Shown in pieces: positions 8,192-15,476 of a stretch of 64,000 nucleotides of DNA. The stretch's first letter is position 1. Each line of letters starts with the position of its first letter. The DNA is from Rhizobium sp. TH2 (GTDB lineage: Bacteria; Pseudomonadota; Alphaproteobacteria; Rhizobiales; Rhizobiaceae): positions 1,984,001-2,048,000 of the forward strand of contig NZ_CP062231.1 of NCBI RefSeq assembly GCF_024707525.1, given 5' to 3'. A program made the translations under genes and the position numbers. The notes beneath the pieces are model-generated. The model was given only the letters and a program-made list of their open reading frames with translations, did no database searches and was not told the DNA's origin.

Positions 8192-8216
8192 TCGGCACAA
8201 CGATTGGCTTGCGAGA

Positions 8217-8246
8217 ACGCCGGGACTGATGTCCCGGCGTTTTTGT
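8217..8246 (+). terminator. Rho-independent terminator after the OmpA-family gene
   Basis: A ten-bp perfect stem (8217-8226 with 8231-8240), loop TGAT, then TTTTTG on the plus strand, 26 bases after the stop codon. Confidence 0.9.
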
Positions 8247-8447
8247 TTGCGCATGTCGGAGGCAGAGTTTCTCCAACTCGCTGCCGGATATGGCATGCTT
8301 TGGACGGATGGGAGGGCTTATGTTCAGGCGCCGGTAACCACGTTTGCGCTTCTTGGCGGCTTTCCACAGCATTATGGTATGCTGACACGTTCAAATTTCG
8401 CGCAAGCTTCGGACTTTAAGAAGATGCGGAAATCTTGAGAGTCGGAC

Positions 8448-8900
8448 ATGACCCTGCTGTTCTGGTTCATCGTGTTGTCGGTGTTTCTCGGCTTCTTCTT
8501 CTGGGCGACCAATCTGCTCAGGACGGAAGCCGACGGAGAGCGATTCGACGCTGGCCTGGCGATACTTGAATTCGGCCGAGCCTATCCCGACGAGGCGATC
8601 CGCCATGTCCTGATGTCCGCGGATGGCGAAATGGTGTTCCTGCGCCTGTGGACCGGCCGCACCGGCGTCATGCGCCGCAATGGCAAACGAGACCTTTGCC
8701 ACCTGATCGATCCCTCCGAGCTGCGGCTATCCGCATCCCAGGACGGCAAAGCGTTGACGATCGAGTTCCCCGGCATGAAGGCCCTGAGCGGCACGTTCGA
8801 GTTCCGCTCACAGAAGGAGGCCGCCGAAGTGTCGCTCTGGATCCTCGGCAGCGTCAGCGCCGCTATTCAGCCGGAATTCCAGCTTCCAAGTCACGCCTGA
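8448..8900 (+). CDS. Membrane-anchored hypothetical protein
   Basis: A 150-residue protein that I do not recognise as a named family. Residues 3-22 ([20 protein letters not shown]) form one transmembrane helix. The remainder is a soluble mixed alpha/beta domain with several tryptophans and arginines ([34 protein letters not shown]). The topology suggests a small inner-membrane protein with one globular domain. The start ATG follows GAGAGTCGGAC. Its last 38 bases overlap convergently with trmFO. Confidence 0.6.
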   Translation: MTLLFWFIVLSVFLGFFFWATNLLRTEADGERFDAGLAILEFGRAYPDEAIRHVLMSADGEMVFLRLWTGRTGVMRRNGKRDLCHLIDPSELRLSASQDGKALTIEFPGMKALSGTFEFRSQKEAAEVSLWILGSVSAAIQPEFQLPSHA

Positions 8901-10314
8901 CCGGTGCCGGCGGCAGGCCGAGCCATGCGCGGCAATCCTCGAGCGCCCGTTCAGCCACCAGCTGCTTCTTCGCAGCCGTCTTTTCCTTGCCCCTGAAACG
9001 CTTGCCATTGTCGGGGCGCGTGATCGCGCCGGGTGGCAGTTCCGGGAAAAGTCCGAAATTGATGTTCATCGGCTGGAACGAGCGCTTGCCCGGCTCGTCA
9101 TCCGAAACGAGATGTCCGCCGGTAATGTGATTGAGCAATGCGCCGAAGGCGCTGGTGACCGGCGGAAGCGCCAGTGGCTCACCCAGTCGCTCGGCGGCGG
9201 CGAAGCGCCCCGCCAATAGCCCGATACTCGAGCTTTCGACATAACCCTCGCAGCCGGTGATCTGGCCGGCAAACCGCAGCCCCGGCCGCGACTTGAGCTG
9301 CAGGCTCGTGTCGAGCAGAACCGGCGAATTGATATAAGTATTGCGATGCAGGCCGCCAAGACGCGCGAACTCGGCATTCGCCAGGCCCGGAATCATCCGC
9401 AGGATCTCGGTCTGCGCGCCATATTTCAGCTTCGTCTGGAAGCCGACCATGTTGTAGAGCGTGCCGAGTGCATTGTCCTGCCTGAGCTGTACGACGGCAT
9501 AAGCCTTGACGGTGGGGTTATGCGCATTGGTCAGGCCCATCGGCTTCATCGGGCCGTGGCGCAGCGTCTCCGGCCCGCGCTCGGCCATCACCTCGATCGG
9601 CAGGCAGCCGTCGAAATAGGGCACATGCTCCCAATCCTTGAACACGGTCTTGTCGCCGGCGATCAGCGCGTTGACGAAGGCCTCGTATTGCTGACGGTCC
9701 ATCGGGCAGTTGATATAGTCCTTGCCAGTGCCGCCCGGCCCGACCTTGTCATAGCGCGACTGATACCAGGCCACGTCCATGTCGATCGAATCGCGGTGGA
9801 CGATGGGCGCGATCGCATCAAAGAAGGAAAGCGAATCGGCGCCGTTCTCGCGGGCAATCGCTTCGCCCAGCGCGGGCGCGGTGAGGGGCCCCGTGGCGAT
9901 GATCACTTTGTCCCATTCCGCGGGTGGCAGGCCGGTGATCTCCTCGCGCACGACGGTGATCAGGGGATGCGCCATGACCTTGGCCGTCACGGCCTCGGCA
10001 AAACCCTCACGATCGACGGCGAGCGCGCCACCAGCCGGCACCTGGTTCGCATCGGCCGCCGCCATGATCAGCGATCCGGCGAGCCGGAGTTCGGCATGCA
10101 GCACGCCGACGGCATTGGAGGTCGCGTCATCGGAGCGGAAGGAATTGGAGCAGACAAGTTCGGCCAGGTTGTCGGTCTTGTGGGCATCCGTCATGCGAAG
10201 CCCACGCATCTCGTGGATGATGACTGGAATGCCGCGGCTTGCGATCTGCCAGGCAGCTTCCGAGCCGGCCAGGCCACCGCCGATGATATGGATAGGAGAG
10301 GGTGCTTTCGTCAT
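8863..10314 (-). CDS. trmFO: Methylenetetrahydrofolate-tRNA-(uracil-54-C5) methyltransferase TrmFO
   Basis: A 483-residue flavoprotein. The FAD-binding motif [15 protein letters not shown] lies at residues 8-22. The family phrases [20 protein letters not shown] and [15 protein letters not shown] are all present, as is [20 protein letters not shown] towards the C-terminus. TrmFO methylates U54 in the T-loop of tRNAs using 5,10-methylenetetrahydrofolate and FADH2, in place of the SAM-dependent TrmA. Length is normal for the alphaproteobacterial enzyme. It is transcribed alone downstream of the first DUF1127 gene and its terminator. Confidence 0.95.
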   Translation of the reverse strand: MTKAPSPIHIIGGGLAGSEAAWQIASRGIPVIIHEMRGLRMTDAHKTDNLAELVCSNSFRSDDATSNAVGVLHAELRLAGSLIMAAADANQVPAGGALAVDREGFAEAVTAKVMAHPLITVVREEITGLPPAEWDKVIIATGPLTAPALGEAIARENGADSLSFFDAIAPIVHRDSIDMDVAWYQSRYDKVGPGGTGKDYINCPMDRQQYEAFVNALIAGDKTVFKDWEHVPYFDGCLPIEVMAERGPETLRHGPMKPMGLTNAHNPTVKAYAVVQLRQDNALGTLYNMVGFQTKLKYGAQTEILRMIPGLANAEFARLGGLHRNTYINSPVLLDTSLQLKSRPGLRFAGQITGCEGYVESSSIGLLAGRFAAAERLGEPLALPPVTSAFGALLNHITGGHLVSDDEPGKRSFQPMNINFGLFPELPPGAITRPDNGKRFRGKEKTAAKKQLVAERALEDCRAWLGLPPAPVRRDLEAGIPAE

Positions 10315-10377
10315 GGGCGGGCTATTAGCACCAAATCGTTGCTAGACCAATCCCGCTGGCAAGGCCCGGAATCGAAA

Positions 10378-10400
10378 ACGCCGCCTGGGAGGGGCGGCGT
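10378..10400 (-). terminator. Terminator of the first DUF1127 gene with a CCUCCCA loop
   Basis: An eight-bp stem (10378-10385 with 10393-10400) whose minus-strand loop reads CCTCCCA and is followed by TTTTCG. It ends the short DUF1127 transcript. The loop is an anti-Shine-Dalgarno sequence, as in the sRNA loci nearby. Confidence 0.8.
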
Positions 10401-10425
10401 CTTAAAACGTTCTCACGCAAATCCC

Positions 10426-10569
10426 TTAGCGGAAGGAGCGGGCCGCAATGTTGCGGATCTGGTAGCGGTTGACGCCGATGTCGTTGAGCGTGTCGTTCGA
10501 CAGGTTGGAGAGCTCGGACAGAGTGCGGCGATACTGGACCCAGTTAAGGGCGATACGAAGCGGGTTCAT
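10426..10569 (-). CDS. DUF1127 small protein
   Basis: A 47-residue arginine-rich protein from MNPLRIALNWVQYRRTL to IRNIAARSFR. The pattern YRRTLSELSNLSNDTLNDIG is the DUF1127 domain, common in small rhizobial proteins. Relatives in Rhodobacter (CcaF1) and Agrobacterium bind RNA or affect phosphate, carbon and stress responses. The ATG at 10569 follows GAGGAAACACCG. A minus-strand transcript ends at the hairpin just downstream. Confidence 0.85.
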   Translation of the reverse strand: MNPLRIALNWVQYRRTLSELSNLSNDTLNDIGVNRYQIRNIAARSFR

Positions 10570-10652
10570 CGGTGTTTCCTCTTTAGACTTGATTTGCTCC
10601 GGCTTTTTGCCGTGCTTCAAACTTGACGTCGTTATACGCGCATATAATTAGA

Positions 10653-10665
10653 TTGTGCAGTGCAA
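10653..10665. promoter_or_regulatory. Shared 13-base motif upstream of the first DUF1127 gene
   Basis: TTGTGCAGTGCAA, containing the TGCA-N-TGCA dyad, lies about 85 bases upstream of the start. The identical 13 bases occur at 11686-11698, upstream of the sRNA locus. It may be a regulator binding site; the factor is unknown. Confidence 0.4.
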
Positions 10666-10872
10666 ATAATATGCACCTGCTATGCGTTTAAGCATGCGTC
10701 GCACAGAAAACAGGCCGAGATGAAAATCGCGCCATAGGTTAACGCCTCAAGGAACTGAAAAAGTAGGGTTTCTTCGAAGTTGGACGAGGCAATCGGGCAG
10801 GGCGCAGATTGGCCGGCGAGCAGTCTCGATCGCGTTCGCACGTGCAGCATTGTCGACTTGCCTGCAGACAAC

Positions 10873-10900
10873 AAAAAACCGCCGGATTGCGCCGGCGGCT
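10873..10900 (-). terminator. Rho-independent terminator of the second DUF1127 transcript
   Basis: A seven-bp CCGCCGG/CCGGCGG stem (nine with flanking pairs), loop of six, followed on the minus strand by TTTTTTG. Confidence 0.85.
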
Positions 10901-10966
10901 TTTCTGTCTTGGGAGGACGTGTTGGTTTGGGGATCAAATCCCCGCATCGATCCCCCTCAAGGGATC
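10873..10966 (-). ncRNA. Structured 3' UTR of the second DUF1127 gene, possible processed sRNA
   Basis: On the minus strand, downstream of the DUF1127 stop at 10980, there is a GATCCC/GGGATC hairpin (10949-10966), then a GGGG/CCCC hairpin (10929-10943). An unpaired GTCCTCCCA (10910-10918) follows, then a terminator with a seven-bp GC stem (10879-10885 with 10892-10898) and a T-run. Rhodobacter CcsR RNAs are processed from the 3' region of a DUF1127 mRNA and carry CCUCCUCCC loops. By analogy this 3' UTR may yield an sRNA; that is inference. Confidence 0.5.
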
Positions 10967-10979
10967 GTTCAGTCAGTGA

Positions 10980-11123
10980 TTAGCGAACGGCCTGGCGGGC
11001 AACGTTGCGGATATCCTGGCGAGCGATGCCGAGGTCGGCAAGTTCGCGATTGGTCATGCGGCCGAGTTCGGTAACGGTCTGACGATACTTGACCCAGTTG
11101 TTGTAAGCGCGAGAGATGTTCAT
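10980..11123 (-). CDS. DUF1127 small protein
   Basis: A 47-residue protein from the ATG at 11123 (MNISRAYNNWVKYRQTV) to IRNVARQAVR. It contains the DUF1127 pattern WVKYRQTVTELGRMTNRELADLG. A second ATG two codons upstream (11129) sits only three bases from AAGGA, whereas 11123 has about nine, so 11123 is preferred. Like its paralogue 400 bases away it is a single-gene transcript with its own terminator, and the two proteins are clearly related (WV-YR-T--EL---). DUF1127 proteins are short basic proteins linked to RNA binding and stress adaptation. Confidence 0.85.
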   Translation of the reverse strand: MNISRAYNNWVKYRQTVTELGRMTNRELADLGIARQDIRNVARQAVR

Positions 11124-11444
11124 TTGCATTTTCCTTTCGATCTGGCTTCCGGTCCGGATTGACCACCGCCTCTTGAATTCGATGATTGGAAGATAGTATT
11201 GCGCTGCAGCATTTACCAGCGCATTGACGGCAGTGCACCTATGCATTCCGTGCAAATCACTGCCTTAAGTCTCTATAATATTTAACAAAAAATTCACAGT
11301 TCGGCCGCTTTCGCGGCAGTATTGCGGCGAACTTGCGGCAATTGCCCAACGGTTAGGCACATCAGCGATATCGCATATTCGGCGGGAAGATCTTTGGCTG
11401 ACGCCGGGGCATGATCTGGGCGTCGCAAGGCTTGGCCCAGACTC

Positions 11445-11562
11445 AAAACGCCCACCGGGGGAGGAGATCCGGCGGGCGTCGTTGAGTATGACTGACAACT
11501 GGGAGGAGGAGTGTTGCCAGTCAAATCGGAGAAGCGCTGGGAGGAGGAGTGCGCGTTCTCCG
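11445..11562 (-). ncRNA. Three-hairpin anti-Shine-Dalgarno sRNA, alpha-r14 (NfeR1) type
   Basis: On the minus strand three consecutive hairpins each expose a CU-rich loop. Hairpin 1 (11561-11528) has stem GGAGAA..GCGC/GCGC..TTCTCC. Hairpin 2 (11523-11489) has an 11-bp stem TGACTGGCAAC/GTTGTCAGTCA with one G-U. Hairpin 3 (11479-11448) has a GC-rich stem followed by TTTTG and serves as terminator. Loops 1 and 2 are identical (ACTCCTCCTCCCA); loop 3 reads ATCTCCTCCC. This matches the rhizobial alpha-r14 family (NfeR1/Smr14C2), trans-acting RNAs whose aSD loops pair with ribosome binding sites. The 5' end is estimated from the first stem. It lies upstream of tRNA-Leu and tig. Confidence 0.85.
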
Positions 11563-11609
11563 AATATCTTACGCTCTTCCGAGCGGGCTCTTCATCGGGT
11601 CTCCCCGGC

Positions 11610-11633
11610 AGCGGCTCGCCAAGGCCGCTTTTT
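11610..11633 (+). terminator. Plus-strand terminator-like hairpin facing away from the sRNA
   Basis: AGCGGC (11610-11615) pairs with GCCGCT (11624-11629), with an eight-base loop and then TTTTT on the plus strand. No plus-strand gene precedes it, so it could end an antisense transcript across the aSD sRNA, or be fortuitous. Confidence 0.4.
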
Positions 11634-11685
11634 GTCGATCAGCTTGCGCCTTTCGATGAGACCAATCTAGTACGACTTTTCCGAT

Positions 11686-11698
11686 TTGTGCAGTGCAA
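11686..11698. promoter_or_regulatory. Second copy of the TTGTGCAGTGCAA motif
   Basis: Identical in 13 of 13 bases to 10653-10665, about 125 bases upstream of the predicted sRNA 5' end on the minus strand. Confidence 0.4.
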
Positions 11699-11783
11699 TA
11701 TAGACATGGTCTCCATGCATCTGCCGCATGGCTCGGATAGGGCGTCTGCGATCAATTCATATATTCACTTTGACGCAAATAAG

Positions 11784-11799
11784 TTAATGAAATATTAAC
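11784..11799. promoter_or_regulatory. Candidate CtrA-type box upstream of tRNA-Leu/tig
   Basis: TTAA, seven bases, TTAAC, matching the CtrA full-site consensus. It lies in an AT-rich stretch 130 bases before tRNA-Leu. Motif evidence only. Confidence 0.35.
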
Positions 11800-11927
11800 A
11801 TCCAGCGGCTAGCGCGAGGCTTTCGCCGATTCCAGTCGCGTAATCCGACAAGATTTTCCTTTGCATACAACAGGGGCGGTGCTAATGACGGCCCGCTTCG
11901 ACCGGCTCGCCGGTCGATTGCATGGAT

Positions 11928-12012
11928 GCGGGTGTGGCGGAATTGGTAGACGCACCAGATTTAGGTTCTGGCGCCGAGAGGCGTGGGGGTTCGAGTCCCT
12001 TCACCCGCACCA
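11928..12012 (+). tRNA. tRNA-Leu (anticodon UAG)
   Basis: A complete 85-base cloverleaf. The acceptor stem GCGGGTG pairs with CACCCGC, followed by discriminator A and an encoded CCA. The D arm is GGCGGAATTGGTAGACGC. The anticodon stem CCAGA/TCTGG carries loop TTTAGGT with anticodon TAG. The long variable arm and T loop (GGTTCGAGTCC) are typical of class II tRNA-Leu. It precedes tig and decodes CUA and related leucine codons. Confidence 0.97.
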
Positions 12013-12263
12013 TTTCCCAGTTTGCGCGATGCCGCCAACCAACCCATCGCGCGGGTCCGACTTTGCTCCGCTTCGCCGCACCAGCCCCCCCCCAATGGCG
12101 CGAATCGGGCAAAAATAAGCCTGAATGATGGGCCAGACTCCCATTTCGCTTGCAAAACTTTTGTGAATTTGCATAAAGCCGTCCCCACGAATGGGCGGTT
12201 GCGGCTCATTTAAACGACGGGCTGGCCGGACTTCGCCGCCCGCGAAGAGATAAAGGTAGGAAC

Positions 12264-13760
12264 ATGCAGGTTATTGAAACGCTCGCTGAAGGGCTGAAGC
12301 GCGAACTGAAGGTCGTTATTCCGGCCAAGGACATGGAAGCTCGGATGAACGAGCGCCTCCAGGAGGTCAAGGACCGCGTCCGTATCAACGGCTTCCGTCC
12401 AGGCAAGGTACCGCCTGCGCATCTCAAGAAAATGTACGGCAAATCGGTTATGGCCGAGCTCGTCAACGAGATCATCCAGAAGCAGCCGACGGAAATCCTC
12501 TCCGGCCGCGGCGAGAAGTCCGCGACCCAGCCCGAAATCGCGATGACCGAGGACGAGAAGCAGGCCGACAAGATCCTCAACGCCCAGGCCGATTTCGAAT
12601 TCACGCTCTCCTATGAAGTGATCCCGGCGATCGAACTCAAGGATGTGAGCGGCATCAAGGTGACCCGCGAAGTCGTCGAAATCCCGGAATCGGAAGTCGA
12701 TGAGCAGATCGCCAAGATCGCCGAGAGCACCCGCTCCTACGAAGAAAAGAAGGGCAAGGCTGCCGACGGCGACCGCGTCACCATGGATTACGAAGGCAAG
12801 GTCGATGGCGTTCCCTTCGAAGGCGGCAAGGATTCCAACGCCGAACTCGTGATCGGCTCCGGCCGCTTCATCCCGGGCTTCGAAGACCAGCTCGTTGGCC
12901 TCAAGGCTGGCGACGAAAAGACCATCACCGTGACCTTCCCCGCCGACTATCCGGCCGCGAACCTCGCCGGCAAGGACGCCACCTTCGACGTCTCCGTCAA
13001 GGCGATTGCCGCCCCGGACAAGCTCGAGATCAACGATGAACTCGCTTCCAAGCTCGGCCTCGAATCCGAAGCCAAGCTCCGCGAAATCGTCCGTGGCCAG
13101 ATCGAGAACCAGTTCGGCACGATGACCCGCCAGAAGCTGAAGCGCCAGCTGCTCGACCAGATGGACCAGCTCTACGCCTTCGACACGCCGCAGAAGCTCG
13201 TCGACGCCGAGTTCGAACAGATATGGCGCCAGATCAACACCGATCTCGCCCAGTCCGGCAAGACCTTCGAGGATGAAGACACGACCGAGGAAAAGGCGCG
13301 TGATGAGTATCGCAAGCTCGCCGAACGCCGCGTCAAGCTCGGCCTCGTTCTCTCCGAAATCGGCGAGAAGGGTGGCGTCGAGGTTTCCGAGGACGAGATG
13401 AACAAGGCGCTTTACGCCCAAATCTCGCAGTTCCCGGGCCAGGAAAAGGAAATCATCGAATATTTCCGCAACACGCCGGGCGCGATCGCGGGCCTGCGCG
13501 CGCCGATCTTCGAAGAAAAGGTCGTCGATCAGCTCCTGACCGAGATCCAGGTCACCGACAAGACCGTGACCAAGGAAGAGCTGCTGGCTGACGAGGAAGG
13601 CGACGCAAAGCCTGCCAAGGAAGCCAAATCAGCGCCGAAGAAGAAGGCCGCTGCCAAGACCGAGGCGAAGGCTGACGACGCTGCTGAAGCAGCTGCGGAC
13701 GATGCTGCACCCAAGAAGAAAGCCGCCCCGAAGAAGAAGGCTGCCGACAAGGCCGAGTGA
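12264..13760 (+). CDS. tig: Trigger factor
   Basis: A 498-residue ribosome-associated chaperone. The ribosome-docking signature GFRPGKVP is at residues 43-50. The FKBP-type prolyl isomerase domain ([20 protein letters not shown], then [20 protein letters not shown]) spans about residues 165-245, and the C-terminal chaperone arms follow. The last 60 residues are a low-complexity Ala/Lys tail ([20 protein letters not shown]), common in rhizobial trigger factors. AAAGGTAGGAAC precedes the ATG. It binds nascent chains at the exit tunnel. The gene is monocistronic, with a terminator downstream. Confidence 0.97.
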   Translation: MQVIETLAEGLKRELKVVIPAKDMEARMNERLQEVKDRVRINGFRPGKVPPAHLKKMYGKSVMAELVNEIIQKQPTEILSGRGEKSATQPEIAMTEDEKQADKILNAQADFEFTLSYEVIPAIELKDVSGIKVTREVVEIPESEVDEQIAKIAESTRSYEEKKGKAADGDRVTMDYEGKVDGVPFEGGKDSNAELVIGSGRFIPGFEDQLVGLKAGDEKTITVTFPADYPAANLAGKDATFDVSVKAIAAPDKLEINDELASKLGLESEAKLREIVRGQIENQFGTMTRQKLKRQLLDQMDQLYAFDTPQKLVDAEFEQIWRQINTDLAQSGKTFEDEDTTEEKARDEYRKLAERRVKLGLVLSEIGEKGGVEVSEDEMNKALYAQISQFPGQEKEIIEYFRNTPGAIAGLRAPIFEEKVVDQLLTEIQVTDKTVTKEELLADEEGDAKPAKEAKSAPKKKAAAKTEAKADDAAEAAADDAAPKKKAAPKKKAADKAE

Positions 13761-13802
13761 TCGGCCGCAGGGTAGTTTCCCGGCACAAGGTAATACAAGC
13801 GT

Positions 13803-13832
13803 GGCCGCCTCTCGGGGCGGCCATTGCTTTTC
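13803..13832 (+). terminator. Terminator after tig
   Basis: A seven-bp GGCCGCC/GGCGGCC stem (13803-13809 with 13816-13822) followed by ATTGCTTTTC. The U-tract is interrupted but placed correctly 43 bases after the stop. Confidence 0.7.
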
Positions 13833-13866
13833 ATAGATTGCTTTAAAAGAATGATCTAACTATTTG

Positions 13867-15234
13867 TCAGAGCATAAAATCTCCGACATCGAGCGTCGCA
13901 ACTGTTTCGCCTTCGATCAGTAGCAGATCGCCCTTTCCGAAATCGATCGCGACCCCTCCCAGACCATCCGACATCTTGCCGAGAAGCTTCATAAAGTTCT
14001 GGATATCGAAGCTCCGGAGATTGATCACATCGGCGCCGATCCCGAAGTCGGTGATCGTGTCATGGTTCGAATTCTTGCGGAAAACGAATGTGTCGTCGCC
14101 GCCGTTGCCGGTCAGGTCGTTGTCGGCCGCATTGCCGGTGAGGGTGTCGCCGCCGCCGCCGCCCACGGCATTCTCGATCAGCGATTCCATCTTACCCCGA
14201 TAGAGCAACGCATTGTAGATATTGCCACTCGCCATGTGCTGGCCTGGGCCATCAAAGTTGCCGAGGTCGGCGAGCTGCGACTGGCTGAAGAGCGACGATT
14301 TTCCGGGCCGCAGATCGACCACCACCCTGTCGTCATAGTCACTGAGATCGTAGGTATCTTCCCCGCCGCCATCCCAGATCGTCGCGAAGATGCGATTGAC
14401 CGCACTGCCATTGACGTTGGGCTCGATGCCCACCGCGCCGTTCACAAGCGTATTGCCGCTGTCGGGCGCCCATTTGTAGACGGTGGCACCGTTGTTGGTC
14501 GAGAAATCGGCGCCATACATGTGCTGCAGCGCTGCGATATCGAGCATCATGAAGGTTTGCGGATAGCTGGAAATCTCGTTGGTCAGGAACGAGTGATGGA
14601 CACCAGCATAGCTGTGATACGTCATCACCGAATATTCGTGCGAGTCGTACCGGCCGTGGAGTTCGGTCTTGATCTTGTCGTAGCTTTCGGCCTTGTGAGG
14701 ATGCTTGAGGCCCAGAGCGTGGCCTGTTTCATGCATCATGACGGCAAACTCATAACTGCCGATCTCCGCGTCGGGATAGAAGCTGTCCGTCTTGGTGCGG
14801 CCGAGCCAGACATCTCCGCCAACGGAAGCGTTCCCGGGATAGTTGGCATAGGCGGTTGGATTGGCCTCGCTCGATTCGGCATAGCGCAGCACCGCCGTCC
14901 TGTCGTCGGCGCCTTCCGAGATGTTCAGGTTCGTAAGGCCCTCAACGCAGAAACCGTCATTGGCAATGACGCCATCGCTTTCCGCATCCAGAATGCGCCG
15001 CACGGCGATCTCGATCTCGCTCGAGACGACGTGGAAATTCTTGTTCTTCTCCGGCCCGTAGCTGTAATCGTTCGCGGCATCCGGAAAGGCATAGGTGATA
15101 TCAGCGGTTTTCCATTCGAATCCCGAGAGCACGCCGTCGGTGAACTCGTTGCCGGATTTTGAAACCTGCCCTGCGGCCGTGCGCGCCGCCGCGTGGGACT
15201 GATGCTCGACGGTTTGCCTGTCCGTTCCGGTCAT
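13867..15234 (-). CDS. Serralysin-like M10 metallopeptidase with C-terminal RTX domain
   Basis: A 455-residue secreted protease candidate. The zinc motif HETGHALGLKHP (HExxHxxGxxHP) is at about residues 165-176, and the Met-turn SVMTYHSYAG lies about 35 residues later. A C-terminal beta-roll with GNAADNDLTGNGGDDTFVF nonapeptide-like repeats (residues 350-390) ends in a short hydrophobic tail. There is no Sec signal, and family members leave by type I secretion using the C-terminus; no T1SS genes lie in this window. GAGGAAAATCCC precedes the ATG. It is divergent from the caspase gene with 242 bases between them. Confidence 0.88.
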   Translation of the reverse strand: MTGTDRQTVEHQSHAAARTAAGQVSKSGNEFTDGVLSGFEWKTADITYAFPDAANDYSYGPEKNKNFHVVSSEIEIAVRRILDAESDGVIANDGFCVEGLTNLNISEGADDRTAVLRYAESSEANPTAYANYPGNASVGGDVWLGRTKTDSFYPDAEIGSYEFAVMMHETGHALGLKHPHKAESYDKIKTELHGRYDSHEYSVMTYHSYAGVHHSFLTNEISSYPQTFMMLDIAALQHMYGADFSTNNGATVYKWAPDSGNTLVNGAVGIEPNVNGSAVNRIFATIWDGGGEDTYDLSDYDDRVVVDLRPGKSSLFSQSQLADLGNFDGPGQHMASGNIYNALLYRGKMESLIENAVGGGGGDTLTGNAADNDLTGNGGDDTFVFRKNSNHDTITDFGIGADVINLRSFDIQNFMKLLGKMSDGLGGVAIDFGKGDLLLIEGETVATLDVGDFML

Positions 15235-15476
15235 GGGATTTTCCTCGTTGCGAAATACGCGTCAGGCCTGGATGTCGGGTGCAGCCGTAGGGGCAGCGTC
15301 CCGGCACGGTCTTCGCGCGGCACTCCTATTCTTGTGAGGCAGGTTTCGCACGGCATGCTGGCGCGAATCTTTTTGCGCCAAGCCAGAATATCGGTGATCC
15401 GCGAACCGTTTCTGATAGAAATAGGGCAATTTCTACGCCCTGCTCTGGTACAGCGCCAAATCCCCGGGGGACTTTC

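Larger units (their letters stand above)
11563..11927. other. Intergenic region between the sRNA and tRNA-Leu
   Basis: No convincing coding sequence. It holds a plus-strand terminator-like hairpin (11610-11633), the 13-base motif at 11686-11698, and a TTAA-N7-TTAAC box at 11784-11799. It also contains the presumed promoter of the minus-strand sRNA (TAAGATAT at about 11564-11572 resembles a -10 element). Confidence 0.5.

Noticed and set aside
11482..11798. Two short plus-strand frames (62 and 95 codons) across the sRNA locus
   Set aside because: Their sequence is dictated by the sRNA hairpins, with no homology-like pattern; the RNA structure explains the region better.
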